A stretch of 64,000 nt of DNA from Peribacillus sp. FSL E2-0218 (GCF_037992945.1 NZ_CP150304.1:1367501-1431500); one strand, 5' to 3'; positions 16,123 through 25,266 are shown, counted from the stretch's first letter. Made by a program: numbers and translations. The notes: generated by a model not told the origin, from the sequence alone.

Positions 16123-16647
16123 ATGAGGTTAGCTGGAAAGAAAATTATCAGTCTTGTGCACCATGATTTTGAAGATTTAGAGCTCTGGTATCCGATCTTA
16201 CGATTGAAAGAAGAGGGTGCGATCGTCCATCTTGCTGGGGAGAAGGCGAATGAAACGTACATTGGCAAATATGGTGTACCCGCCGTATCCGATTATGATT
16301 ATGGCAGCATTGAAGCGGAAGATTATGATGCGATTCTCGTACCGGGCGGTTGGGCCCCTGACAAAATTCGTCGGTTCCCTGAAGTGATTTCACTTATTCA
16401 AAGCATGGAAGAAACAAAAAAACCGATCGGGCAAATTTGCCATGCTGGCTGGGTGCTGATCTCCGCAAAAATTCTAGCTGGCAAGAATGTAACAAGTACA
16501 CCTGGCATTAAGGATGATATGGAAAATGCCGGAGCAACCTGGATTGACGAAGCTGTCGTAGTCGATGGAAACCTAGTATCAAGCAGACGCCCGCCTGATC
16601 TGCCGGATTACTTAAGGGAATTGATAACGGTGATAGAAAAACGTTGA
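16123..16647 (+). CDS. DJ-1/PfpI-family protein
   Basis: A 174-residue type 1 glutamine amidotransferase-like protein of the DJ-1/PfpI superfamily. GQICHAGWVLISAKILAG carries the nucleophile Cys (CHAGW, about residue 107), and the acidic partner comes from the early ILRLKEEGAIVHLAGE-type segment (E near 23). YDAILVPGGWAPDKIR is the conserved GG loop. Relatives are general stress proteins and proposed protein deglycases. I chose ATG 16123 after GGAAGGGGAG, 23 codons inside the longest frame. It is close behind truA and may share its transcript. Confidence 0.88.
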   Translation: MRLAGKKIISLVHHDFEDLELWYPILRLKEEGAIVHLAGEKANETYIGKYGVPAVSDYDYGSIEAEDYDAILVPGGWAPDKIRRFPEVISLIQSMEETKKPIGQICHAGWVLISAKILAGKNVTSTPGIKDDMENAGATWIDEAVVVDGNLVSSRRPPDLPDYLRELITVIEKR

Positions 16648-16677
16648 TGCAATTTTGATGAAAAGGCCAATCGAACG

Positions 16678-16720
16678 GAACGGAAGGCAAACCCGAAAGC
16701 GGGTTCGCCTTCCGTTTTTT
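16678..16720 (+). terminator. Intrinsic terminator
   Basis: Long stem AACGGAAGGC-AACCCG / CGGGTT-GCCTTCCG with GAAA-type loop and TTTTTT. The remaining bases to 16958 show nothing I can support. Confidence 0.9.
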
Positions 16721-16958
16721 CTTTATGAAAAGTCCCGATGTTCATGCAACGACCGATATGGGCAACTCATGGTTTTAACATATTCTTCGCACAGAGTGGA
16801 TTGGAACGGAAAGCGAGTGCGAGCAGTTGAATGGAAATTTCACAGGAAGAGCTAATCGATAGATGAGAGTGGGAAAATCCATGGATATGTTTACTTAGTA
16901 TCGAATATGGAGGTTTTCCGAATAATAGTATCAAAATACGTATGCACGGGGGTATATT

Positions 16959-19061
16959 TTGAGAAATATTCGGGAGATCTTCATGGACGATTTAAAAAGC
17001 ATTTATAAAAATTTCTTTGTTTGCATCGTGGTTGTTTTCCTTATGCTCATCCCGTCCATTTATGCGTGGTTCAATATTGTCGCCTCTTGGGACCCTTATG
17101 CCAACACGGAAGGAATCCTAGTCGGTGTTTCCAATAATGATAAAGGTGCCGAGTTGAATGGTAAAGCCGTCAACTTAGGCAATGAGGTCATAGAGGGGTT
17201 AAAGGGGAATAAAGATTTAGGCTGGAGATTCACATCGGAAAAGGATGCGGTTGCAAAGGTGAAGAAAGGGAATTATTACGCGACGATCATCATCCCTGAA
17301 AATTTTTCCGAGCATATTGCAACCATCATGACCGATGAACCTATGAAAGCGGAAATTGATTACTATGTTAATGAAAAAATCAATTCCATCGCCCCAAAAA
17401 TTACGGCAGCTGGAGCCAACACCATCGTCGATAATGTAAGCAAAAGCTTTATTAAGTCAGCTAGCGGGAGTATCCTGGAAATCTTTAATGAACTGGGCAT
17501 CACGTTGCAAAATGAATTGCCGACCATTCAGAAGATGAAGAATATGGTGTATGTATTGGAGGGGGAACTTCCAGAGCTTGAACAAAACTTGAAAATCGTA
17601 CAAACACATGTAAAGAGGGCAGAAGAGATCATTAACAAGGTCAATGAAGGCCTGGAATCAATAGAGGGGATAACGTCGCAGAAAGATGAATTGGTGTCAG
17701 GCGTTTCTGGTTATGTAGAATCGACCAAGCAGGCATTCGAAGAAATCCAGCCACTCTTGAAGAATGATATTGCGAAAATCAGGAGCGATAATGAAACGAT
17801 CTTAGTGCTTGCAAGTAGGGTAACAGATCAGAATTTGCCTAGCGATGAGGTTAATCAGCTAGTTGAACAAGGGAGAACGCGGTTAAATAAAGAGCTCTAC
17901 CTTTTGGACAGTATGTATGACTTATTGGTGAGCGTAAATCAATTTAGTGAAAAAGACCGCCTTCAGCCAGAAATAATGCTAGTGGATGGTTTACGGGATA
18001 ATGCTTCGGGCCGGCTTCAAGCTCTGAATGACCATTCCTTCGATTCACTCAGGGTTCTTGGTGAAAATAATGATCAAGTCTTGGAGAGCCTCCAGGATAC
18101 CTTTTCAAAGCAAACAGGATCTAAAATACATGAAATCTGGACGGAAGCGAATTCCATATTACAAAAAGCCCAGCTTTCGATCGAAGAGGGCAGCCAGGCT
18201 CTTCCTGAAGTGAAGGCACTTTTGAATGACACCGATCGAACGCTTGGGGCTCGCATGGGGGATATCGATACGTTACAGGATAGGTTTCCGGTAATCGAAG
18301 CAAAAATCAAGGCGCTGGCCTCTAAAATGAGAGAAATTGATAAGTCTTACAATATGGAAGAAGTCATTGATTTCCTAAAAAATGATATCGAACAAGAGAG
18401 TGAATTTTTCTCGGAGCCGGTACTGCTCAATAAACACAGTCTATTTCCGATTCCGAACTATGGATCTGCCATGTCTCCCTTTTTCACGGCACTGTCCCTC
18501 TGGGTGGGCGGGACCATACTGATTTCCATGCTTAGCGTGAGCGTCTCGCAAAAGGACTACAGTCCATATCAAATTTATATTGGCAGATACCTAATATTTT
18601 TCATCATTGGATTGGTCCAGGCTTTAGCCGTTTCCATCGGCAATCTTTTTCTGATTGATGTATATGCAGTGGATAAATTCGAGTACGTCATTTTTTCGGT
18701 CTTGATAAGTACGGTGTTTACATTAATGGTCTACACCTTCGTTTCGGTTCTGGGGAATGTCGGGAAAGGGATAAGCGTTGTTCTGATGGTACTTCAAATA
18801 TCAGGTTCGGGAGGAACTTTCCCCATTCAAGTAACTCCACCGTTTTTTCAACATATCAACCCTTTCCTGCCATTCACCTATGCTGTCGGTTTACTACGTG
18901 AATCCGTTGGCGGGATCACCTGGAGTGTCGCCGGCAGGGATATATTCATCTTATTCATCTATTTACTACTGACCATCGGGTTTGGCATCATTCTGAAAAA
19001 GCCATTGCATGAAAGAACGCAAAAGATGAAGGATAAACTGTACGGAAGCAGGATTTTCTAA
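16959..19061 (+). CDS. YhgE/Pip-domain membrane protein
   Basis: A 700-residue member of the YhgE/Pip (phage infection protein) family. One N-terminal transmembrane helix (about 17-38, with LIPSIYAWFNI, the family signature) leads to a very long extracellular region rich in helices and coiled coil (about 40-490), then about five C-terminal helices (about 500-690) containing FTALSLWVGGT and the GGTFPIQVTPPFFQHINPFLPFTYAV motif. Relatives include B. subtilis YhgE and the lactococcal phage receptor Pip; ABC-2-like export is suspected. TTG 16959 follows GGGGGTATATT. Its cargo is unknown. Confidence 0.88.
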   Translation: MRNIREIFMDDLKSIYKNFFVCIVVVFLMLIPSIYAWFNIVASWDPYANTEGILVGVSNNDKGAELNGKAVNLGNEVIEGLKGNKDLGWRFTSEKDAVAKVKKGNYYATIIIPENFSEHIATIMTDEPMKAEIDYYVNEKINSIAPKITAAGANTIVDNVSKSFIKSASGSILEIFNELGITLQNELPTIQKMKNMVYVLEGELPELEQNLKIVQTHVKRAEEIINKVNEGLESIEGITSQKDELVSGVSGYVESTKQAFEEIQPLLKNDIAKIRSDNETILVLASRVTDQNLPSDEVNQLVEQGRTRLNKELYLLDSMYDLLVSVNQFSEKDRLQPEIMLVDGLRDNASGRLQALNDHSFDSLRVLGENNDQVLESLQDTFSKQTGSKIHEIWTEANSILQKAQLSIEEGSQALPEVKALLNDTDRTLGARMGDIDTLQDRFPVIEAKIKALASKMREIDKSYNMEEVIDFLKNDIEQESEFFSEPVLLNKHSLFPIPNYGSAMSPFFTALSLWVGGTILISMLSVSVSQKDYSPYQIYIGRYLIFFIIGLVQALAVSIGNLFLIDVYAVDKFEYVIFSVLISTVFTLMVYTFVSVLGNVGKGISVVLMVLQISGSGGTFPIQVTPPFFQHINPFLPFTYAVGLLRESVGGITWSVAGRDIFILFIYLLLTIGFGIILKKPLHERTQKMKDKLYGSRIF

Positions 19062-19092
19062 TTGCATCAAAATATGCTGGGTTGTAAAGAGG

Positions 19093-19265
19093 AGGTCGGG
19101 TTACTACCAGTATAGGACGATCGAAAAAAGCCGGATTAATCCGTTGTAGGACGAATTGCTTCCAATCCAGGCCGGATTAAACGAATTTCGGTCGAATAAT
19201 TACGATGTAGGACGAATTAATTTCAGTACAGGTCGAATTAATTGATATTACGCCGGAATAATTGC
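19093..19265 (+). repeat. Degenerate 20-21 bp intergenic array
   Basis: About nine diverged units of the form AGGNCGAATTAATTNNNNNNN, starting near 19093, 19114, 19129, 19148, 19169, 19189, 19209, 19230 and 19250. The step is mostly 19-21 bp, with one shorter unit. The array lies between convergent genes and runs to the stop of the nrnA gene. It has no ORF. Two other arrays in this window have the same period but different sequence. Confidence 0.75.
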
Positions 19266-19268
19266 CTA

Positions 19269-20207
19269 TCATGGACAAACTTGATTCAATGCTTGAATCA
19301 CCTGATCGACTTCCTCCCAGGAATCAATGGAGGCACCAGAGGCCAGCGGATGTCCTCCGCCATTGAATTGCCGAGCCACCGAGTCAATGGGGGTAGTGCG
19401 TGAACGGATCCTGACACGGATTTTCCCAGGATATTCAATGAAAAATACCCAAATCTTGTTGGCCCTGACACTTGATAGCGTATTAACTAAATTCGAAGCG
19501 TCGTTTCGGTCCATGTTATACAATTTCAGCAAATCCTCGGTAATGATGAAGTAAGCAACTCCTTTATCAGATACCTTGAAGCTCATGAGGATGTCTTTTT
19601 GAAGCCTGGAAGAGTTTTTCGACTTTACCTGGAGAAAGTTATGAATTCGTTCCGGTTGAAAATCATAAGCTCGCAATCGAGAAACCAAATTTAATGTTCG
19701 TGGAGTGATTTTTCCATTCATGAAATTACCTGTATCACTAAGTATCCCTGTATAAAAGGCTTTAGCCGTTTCTTTATTCATTGCAAAATCATCTGGAAAT
19801 TCCAAGGACAAATCCGTCAGCATTTCACTTGCAGAGCTATAGGAAGCGTCGACCCAAGAGAGGTCGCCAAATGGCTCGTAATCGGGGTGGTGGTCGATTT
19901 TAATCAGCCTATCACCTAAACGAAAGCGGGAATCACTGATCCTCGAAAGGTTGGCAGTATCACAAACAATCACTAAGGCCCCTTCGTATATATTATCCGG
20001 AATGATATCCATTTTTCCGATGAAAAGAAGCTTATCGACTTCCTCGCCTACCACAAAGATTTCCTTAGACGGGAAGGAGTGCTTCAATAAGTGCTTTAGC
20101 CCGACTTGTGACCCCAGGGCATCCGGGTCCGGATCAACATGGCGATGTATGATGATGGTTGAATATTTCTTGATGGTTTCCACTATTTCGCTTTTTATCT
20201 TTTCCAT
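19269..20207 (-). CDS. nrnA: DHH-family oligoribonuclease / pAp phosphatase (NrnA-type)
   Basis: A 312-residue DHH/DHHA1 phosphoesterase. Metal-binding residues appear in IIHRHVDPDPDALGSQVG (about 20-37), VIVCDTANLSR (about 79-89) and IKIDHHPDYEPFG (DHH, about 103-115). The C-terminal DHHA1 substrate-binding part ends with FNGGGHPLASGAS (about 283-295). NrnA degrades nano-RNA and converts pAp to AMP, linking RNA decay to sulfur assimilation. This could be one of several family members in the genome. Confidence 0.88.
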   Translation of the reverse strand: MEKIKSEIVETIKKYSTIIIHRHVDPDPDALGSQVGLKHLLKHSFPSKEIFVVGEEVDKLLFIGKMDIIPDNIYEGALVIVCDTANLSRISDSRFRLGDRLIKIDHHPDYEPFGDLSWVDASYSSASEMLTDLSLEFPDDFAMNKETAKAFYTGILSDTGNFMNGKITPRTLNLVSRLRAYDFQPERIHNFLQVKSKNSSRLQKDILMSFKVSDKGVAYFIITEDLLKLYNMDRNDASNLVNTLSSVRANKIWVFFIEYPGKIRVRIRSRTTPIDSVARQFNGGGHPLASGASIDSWEEVDQVIQALNQVCP

Positions 20208-20572
20208 TTTGCGATCTCCCTTCGAGGCGTTCGTTCATACCAATATCATCACACGCTTCAAGGATAAAGGCAATTTCAATCACAATACCTTTTGATGCAT
20301 GCGTCATCCGACAAAAAGAAATTCATTATTATTGAAAAATTCAAATAATTACCTTATACTTAATTTACCAAACCGATGACAGCAAGCTTCCTACCTTGCT
20401 GCATGGCCGGCTTGTCCTAAAACTGGAATTCATAAAAATTGACTTGGTTCACTTGATCTTCCTTTGCAGGAAGACAGTGCGTGGATAAGGGTCAGTGAAA
20501 CGTACAATGTGATGGCATTGTTTGTTTTACTGGCTCTTTTGTGTATCCGGGCAATTTGAAAGGGGTGATGGT
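20208..20572. other. Divergent intergenic region
   Basis: Between the divergent nrnA and CoA-transferase genes. It should hold both promoters, but I found no well-matched -35/-10 pair, terminator or operator. Confidence 0.5.
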
Positions 20573-21760
20573 ATGAATGGTGCTTTGGATGGAGTCAGGA
20601 TCATTGATGTTTCCCGTGTTTTGGCAGGGCCGTTTTGTTCGATGATCCTTGGTGATTTGGGAGCGGAAGTAATTAAAATTGAACATCATGAATCAGGTGA
20701 TGAAACAAGAGGATGGGGCCCCCCATTCTCAGGCGGGGAAAGCGCCTACTATTTATGCGCCAATCGAAATAAGCAAAGCATGACTTTGAATTTGAAATCT
20801 GAGCAAGGGAAAGAGATTTTTCGAAAACTGATCTCGTCCGGGGATATTGTGATTCAAAATTTCAAGACCGGTACATTGGAGAAGATGGGCTTAGGCTATC
20901 GGGAGTTAAAGGAATGCAATCCCAAACTGATCATGGCCTCGATCACGGGCTTTGGCTTAACCGGTCCTTATAAAGATTTGCCGGGCTATGATTATATCAT
21001 TCAGGCGATGAGCGGGTTGATGAGCATAACCGGGGAAAAGGATGGAAGTCCCGTGAAAGTCGGTGTGGCCATAGCAGACATCTTGACTGGCTTGTATACA
21101 TGCATTGGCATTTTATCGGCCCTGCATCATAGGAATGAATCGGGGCAAGGACAGGAGATTGATATTTCGCTAATGGATTGTCAGGTTTCTTCGCTAGTGA
21201 ATGTCGCGAGCAACTATTTATTCAACGGGTTGACTCCAGGACGAATGGGGAACCAGCATCCCAATATCGTTCCATATCAAACGTTTCCTACAAGTGATGG
21301 AGAGCTTGTCGTGGCGGTGGGGAATGACGAGCAGTTCAGGCGGTTCGCGGCTGTTATTGGCAGACCTGAGTTAGCGGAACAGCAACGGTTTAAGCTTAAT
21401 GAAATGCGCTTGCTGAACAAGGAAGAATTAGTGCCGCTATTGGAAGAGTCATTAAAAACAAAGACAAAAAAACAGTGGAAAGAGCTGTTTGATGCTGCTG
21501 GGATACCGAATGGTCCGATTTATGATATCGCAGAGATGTTCGAGGATCCACAAATCAGTGCCAGAGGCATGCTTGTGGAAATGGAGCATCCGACCATCGA
21601 TGGCCTGAGGATGATCGGATCGCCCCTGAACCTATCCAGAACGCCGGTCACGATGAGGAAGCATCCGCCGCTGTATGGTGAGCATACCGATGCCATTTTG
21701 GCTCAATTGGGGTATGATTCCGGTCAAATCGACAAATTCAAGCAAAATAAAATGATCTAG
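20573..21760 (+). CDS. Class III CoA-transferase (CaiB/BaiF family)
   Basis: A 395-residue family III CoA-transferase. LDGVRIIDVSRVLAGPFCSM at the N-terminus and the catalytic Asp in ISLMDCQVSSL (about residue 168) are diagnostic; LGDLGAEVIKIEH and FGLTGPYKDLPGYDYIIQAMSG are further motifs. Such enzymes move CoA between acyl-CoA and a carboxylic acid through an aspartyl anhydride. ATG 20573 follows GAAAGGGGTGATGGT. The next gene, eleven bases away, is an acyl-CoA dehydrogenase of glutaryl-CoA type, so glutarate activation is an attractive but unproven role. Confidence 0.88.
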   Translation: MNGALDGVRIIDVSRVLAGPFCSMILGDLGAEVIKIEHHESGDETRGWGPPFSGGESAYYLCANRNKQSMTLNLKSEQGKEIFRKLISSGDIVIQNFKTGTLEKMGLGYRELKECNPKLIMASITGFGLTGPYKDLPGYDYIIQAMSGLMSITGEKDGSPVKVGVAIADILTGLYTCIGILSALHHRNESGQGQEIDISLMDCQVSSLVNVASNYLFNGLTPGRMGNQHPNIVPYQTFPTSDGELVVAVGNDEQFRRFAAVIGRPELAEQQRFKLNEMRLLNKEELVPLLEESLKTKTKKQWKELFDAAGIPNGPIYDIAEMFEDPQISARGMLVEMEHPTIDGLRMIGSPLNLSRTPVTMRKHPPLYGEHTDAILAQLGYDSGQIDKFKQNKMI

Positions 21761-21771
21761 GAGGAATCTTG

Positions 21772-22980
21772 ATGATGAATTTCGAATTAACAGAAGAGCA
21801 GCAAAGTGTAAAAAAAGTGGTCAGGAAATTCGTGGATAAGGAAATCATCCCATATATCCAAGAGTGGGATAGGCAAGGTCAATTTCAGCCACATATCTTA
21901 AAACGATTGGCGGAATTACAGTTGATGGGCGTTTGCATCCCCGAAGAGTATGGCGGGGTGGGAATGGATTATAATACCTTGGCCATCGTTTGTGAAGAGC
22001 TGGAGCGGGGTGATACGGCGTACAGAACTGCGGTATCGGTACATACAGGGTTGAATAGCATGACGTTGCTGCAATGGGGTACCGAAGAACAAAAACGGAA
22101 ATATTTAGTTCCGCAGGCAAAAGGGACGAAGATTGGCGCTTTTGGACTGACTGAACCGAATGCAGGGTCTGATGTGGCGGCGATGAAATCTACTGCCAGA
22201 CGTGTAGGCGATCATTATATTTTGAACGGATCGAAAACATGGATTTCCCTCTGTGATTATGCCGATCATTTCCTCATTTTTGCCAAGACTGATCATGATC
22301 TTGGCTCAAAAGGCATAACGGCATTTATCGTGGAACGGACTTTTGAGGGAGTGGAATCGAAGGCCATCAAGGGAAAACTGGGAATTCGCGCGGGAAATAC
22401 AGGGGAAGTCTTTTTAACGGATGTAAAAGTTCCGGCAGCGAATAGGCTTGGGGAAGAAGGCGAGGGCTTTAAAATATCCATGTCGGCTTTGGACAGCGGC
22501 CGTTTTACGGTGGCCGCGGGTGCTGTAGGATTAATCGAAGCCAGCCTCGAAGCCAGCTTGAAGTATTGCCATGAACGCAGTACATTCGGCAAGGAGATTG
22601 GCAGGCATCAGCTTGTCCAACAAATGATTGCCAAGATGACGGCAAATCTGGAGATTTCCCGATTGCTGGTCTTTAAAGCGGGGACGTTGAAAAACCAAGG
22701 AAAACGGAATACGAAGGAAACATCCCTTGCTAAGTGGATTTCCTGCAATGCAGCTAACGAAGCTGCCAATGATGCCGTTCAAATCCACGGTGCCTATGGC
22801 TATTCCGATGAATATCCGGTCGAACGCTTTTTGCGGAATTCGAAAGCTCCGGTCATTTACGAGGGAACCCGTGAAATCCATACGATGATGCAGGGTGAAT
22901 ACGCACTAGGCTACAGACAGGATAAAGAGCTTCGTAAGAAATTGCCTGCATGGCCCTTCGAGAAAGCTTCCGTACATTAA
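21772..22980 (+). CDS. Acyl-CoA dehydrogenase (glutaryl-CoA dehydrogenase-like)
   Basis: A 402-residue flavin acyl-CoA dehydrogenase. GAFGLTEPNAGSDVAAMKSTA (FAD and substrate site, about 123-143) and KTWISLCDYADHFLIFAKT follow the family pattern. The late VIYEGTREIHTMMQGEYALGYR contains the Glu at the position used as catalytic base in glutaryl-CoA and some short-chain dehydrogenases. The electron acceptor would be ETF. Starts at ATG 21772 or 21775 share one AGGAGGAATC site. It is cotranscribed with the CoA-transferase upstream. The exact acyl chain is not determined. Confidence 0.88.
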   Translation: MMNFELTEEQQSVKKVVRKFVDKEIIPYIQEWDRQGQFQPHILKRLAELQLMGVCIPEEYGGVGMDYNTLAIVCEELERGDTAYRTAVSVHTGLNSMTLLQWGTEEQKRKYLVPQAKGTKIGAFGLTEPNAGSDVAAMKSTARRVGDHYILNGSKTWISLCDYADHFLIFAKTDHDLGSKGITAFIVERTFEGVESKAIKGKLGIRAGNTGEVFLTDVKVPAANRLGEEGEGFKISMSALDSGRFTVAAGAVGLIEASLEASLKYCHERSTFGKEIGRHQLVQQMIAKMTANLEISRLLVFKAGTLKNQGKRNTKETSLAKWISCNAANEAANDAVQIHGAYGYSDEYPVERFLRNSKAPVIYEGTREIHTMMQGEYALGYRQDKELRKKLPAWPFEKASVH

Positions 22981-23002
22981 ATATAGATAGAGGAGACCAG
23001 AG

Positions 23003-23314
23003 ATGAACACATATTTCATTGCAGGGCATGCAAAACTTCCACAAGGGATGGCAGCGAGAAATTTATATGATTCCATCACGATCACATTGGAGCTGGATTA
23101 TAAATATGGTGTCATCGTCGAGGCGTCCTGCACGCTCGCTACAGAGCATGGCAGGGAATTCATTCGGCAGCTGCTGCGTGGTTATTGCCTGCAAGATGGT
23201 ATCGAGGTATTGATCGATCGTGTACAAATGCAATATCGCGGGAAGGCTGGTCAAGCCATCCAAGCAGGGCTGAAGGATGTGTATGCACAGTTCGCACTGG
23301 TCTCCGACAAATAA
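23003..23314 (+). CDS. DUF3870 protein
   Basis: A 103-residue protein of the DUF3870 family, recognised by FIAGHAKLPQGMAARNLY and the later YRGKAGQAIQAGLKDVY. Relatives occur beside fatty-acid or amino-acid catabolic genes in Firmicutes, which fits the acyl-CoA dehydrogenase 23 bases upstream. No enzymatic function is known. The start follows AGAGGAGACCAGAG. Confidence 0.8.
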   Translation: MNTYFIAGHAKLPQGMAARNLYDSITITLELDYKYGVIVEASCTLATEHGREFIRQLLRGYCLQDGIEVLIDRVQMQYRGKAGQAIQAGLKDVYAQFALVSDK

Positions 23315-23327
23315 GGAAAAAGGAAGG

Positions 23328-23366
23328 ATGCTGCCGATACATGAAGTCGGCAGCATCTTTTATTTA
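23328..23366 (+). terminator. Intrinsic terminator of the acyl-CoA operon
   Basis: GATGCTGCCGA / TCGGCAGCATC stem followed by TTTTATTT. Confidence 0.88.
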
Positions 23367-23392
23367 TTGAAAACCCAATTGTACATGGAACT

Positions 23393-23427
23393 AAAAAAAG
23401 AGACGTTAAAGAACACGTCTCTTCTTC
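23393..23427 (-). terminator. Terminator of the cotG-like gene
   Basis: AAGAGACGT / ACGTCTCTT stem; on the minus strand it ends in a run of T residues, 40 bases beyond the cotG-like stop. Confidence 0.75.
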
Positions 23428-23466
23428 TTTTAACATTGTCCAATTACACGAGAAGACGTCATGAAA

Positions 23467-23871
23467 CTAGAAGCTCCATTTCCATTTCTTCTTGAACTTA
23501 ATGCTGCCGCTGCCGTGGCATCCGCGCTTGTGGGAGGAACACCGTTTCCTGCAAGTGTTCCTTTTTTTGCAGCCTGTTGATTTCCTGTTTCTGCTTGAGC
23601 GCCTTTGCGTGCCGCGAGTTGAGCTCCGTTTCCAGCAAGAACGTCTTTGTGTGTTGCGTGTTGACCGTTTCTTGCTAGAGCGGCGTTTCGTGCCGCAAGT
23701 GGACCGTTTCCTGCTTGTGCAACGTTTAGTGCTGCAAGTAGAACGTCTTTTTTTATCGTTTTTACGTGACGAGCGCCCTTTTGAGCGTGGGTCCTTGAAC
23801 ATGAAATCGCCCAATCCCATCGAATTGGCCCTATCAACAGCATTTTGTATATCACGAATGAAGTTTGACAT
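23467..23871 (-). CDS. cotG: CotG-like repetitive basic spore coat protein
   Basis: A 134-residue very basic protein. The N-terminal 35 residues, FIRDIQNAVDRANSMGLGDF then MFKDPRSKGRSSRK, align with the start of B. subtilis CotG (DIxxAVxxAxxxGLxDYxYxxP). Next comes a repeat region (about 38-110) of 13-residue units such as RKRSTCGTKRRSS and KRSSTRGTQRRSS, rich in Arg, Lys, Ser, Thr and Cys. The C-terminus is KKKWKWSF. CotG is an outer-coat protein phosphorylated on serine by the kinase CotH; a cotH gene lies divergently next to it, as in B. subtilis. ATG 23871 follows GGGGGATTATT. Other frames are open through the repeats but lack this start. Confidence 0.8.
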   Translation of the reverse strand: MSNFIRDIQNAVDRANSMGLGDFMFKDPRSKGRSSRKNDKKRRSTCSTKRCTSRKRSTCGTKRRSSKKRSTRNTQRRSCWKRSSTRGTQRRSSRNRKSTGCKKRNTCRKRCSSHKRGCHGSGSIKFKKKWKWSF

Positions 23872-23966
23872 AATAATAATCCCCCTTTCCATACGATAAA
23901 CTATGCTGCTTGTACGTAATGTGCTAAAGATATTCGCACAGCCTGTAAAAAAATAGTTGCATTTTG

Positions 23967-23995
23967 GTGACGTCCTTCACTTTTTTCCATATTTT
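23967..23995 (+). promoter_or_regulatory. Candidate sigma-K promoter of cotH
   Basis: CATATTTTA (23987-23995) matches the sigma-K -10. An AC at 23969-23970 gives a -35 one base closer than ideal. It is 28 bases before the cotH start. For the divergent cotG-like gene, CATAGTTTA on the minus strand near 23903 is a similar -10. Confidence 0.5.
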
Positions 23996-24022
23996 AATAG
24001 GAAAGTGAAAGGGAAGGGTTAT

Positions 24023-25114
24023 ATGAATGCTGACAAGAAGCTGCCTATGTATCAGCTGTTTATTCCACCTGTTAATTTAATGGAACTGCGCAGGGATATA
24101 TGGTGCAATGATCCGCTGCCTGCAAAGCTAACCATCAACAAAAAGAAGCTGGATATTGATATTGTTTACCGTGGCTCGCATATCAGGGAGTTTCGGAAAA
24201 AGTCCTATCATGTAGTTTTTTATAAGCCACATACATTCAAGGGAGCAAAAGAGATTCATTTGAACGCTGAATATAACGATAAATCGTTACTGAGAAATAA
24301 ATTATCGCTGGACTTTTTTGCGGATATCGGAACCTTGGCGCCTAAATCCCAGTTCGTACACCTGAATCTTAACGGGCGGGATGAGGGGATATATCTGGAA
24401 CTGGAGTCCGTGGATGAATATTACTTGAAGCAAAGGAATCTTCCGGAAGGTTCCATTTTCTATGCAGTGGACGGCGATGCCAATTTTTCCTTAATGAGCG
24501 ATTTGGATAAAGGAATCAAAAAATCTTTGGAGATGGGCTATCAAAAAAAATGCGGCACTGCAAAAGATGAATTATATTTACAGGAATTGCTCATCCAAAT
24601 CAATACCATTTCAAGAGTGGATTTTGAAAAGGAAATCGTAAAATATATCGATGTGGATAAGTACTTGCGCTGGCTGGCAGGCGTCATCTTCACGCAAAAC
24701 TATGATGGATTCGTTCATAACTATGCCTTGTACCGAAATGGTGCTACAGGACTGTTTGAAATCATCCCGTGGGATTATGATGCGACGTGGGGAAGGGATG
24801 TCAATGGAGAAGTGATGGAAGAGGACTATGTGGGCATCGCGGGGTTTAATACATTGACTGCCAGGATCCTCGATATAAGGGCATTTCGTCTTCAGTACCA
24901 AAGTCTTCTAAAAGAGATTATGGACACCCGATTTAACGTAAGTCATATGAAACCCATCATTATTGGGCTGCATGACCAAATAAGCCCATATGTCCCGAAA
25001 GATCCATATATTAAAGATCATCAGGATATTTTTGATAATGAGCCTGATTTCATCCTGAAATTCATAGAGAATCGTGCCAAGTATATTAATGGCCAGCTGC
25101 ATAAATTGGATTGA
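24023..25114 (+). CDS. cotH: Spore coat protein kinase CotH
   Basis: A 363-residue CotH, an atypical protein kinase with a secretory-pathway-like fold that phosphorylates CotB and CotG and is needed for inner and outer coat assembly. The C-lobe carries FEIIPWDYDATWGRDVNG (about 251-268), whose DxD and RD residues bind metal-ATP. The N-lobe has DIVYRGSHIREFRKKSYHV (RG and KKS, about 51-69), and VDEYYLKQRNL contributes further family residues. Length is essentially that of B. subtilis CotH. I chose ATG 24023 after GGGAAGGG. Its divergent neighbour is a CotG-like substrate. Confidence 0.92.
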   Translation: MNADKKLPMYQLFIPPVNLMELRRDIWCNDPLPAKLTINKKKLDIDIVYRGSHIREFRKKSYHVVFYKPHTFKGAKEIHLNAEYNDKSLLRNKLSLDFFADIGTLAPKSQFVHLNLNGRDEGIYLELESVDEYYLKQRNLPEGSIFYAVDGDANFSLMSDLDKGIKKSLEMGYQKKCGTAKDELYLQELLIQINTISRVDFEKEIVKYIDVDKYLRWLAGVIFTQNYDGFVHNYALYRNGATGLFEIIPWDYDATWGRDVNGEVMEEDYVGIAGFNTLTARILDIRAFRLQYQSLLKEIMDTRFNVSHMKPIIIGLHDQISPYVPKDPYIKDHQDIFDNEPDFILKFIENRAKYINGQLHKLD

Positions 25115-25266
25115 ACGTTCCCTTTTCTTTAGATGTTGAATGAAATTGGGCAAAAACTCCTTGGAGCCTTCAAGTTTTTTTGTGCGATTCCATTTGCTTT
25201 TCTATACCATTACGGCTATGTTTGATAGAAAGATATAATCTAAAGAAAATGAAGGATGGGAATGGA

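Noticed and set aside
19093..19265. Possible CRISPR array
   Set aside because: Degenerate contiguous units without spacers.
23430..23899. Alternative open frames over the cotG-like repeats, one on each strand
   Set aside because: Repeats without stops keep several frames open. Only the frame starting at 23871 has a good ribosome site and a CotG-like N-terminus.
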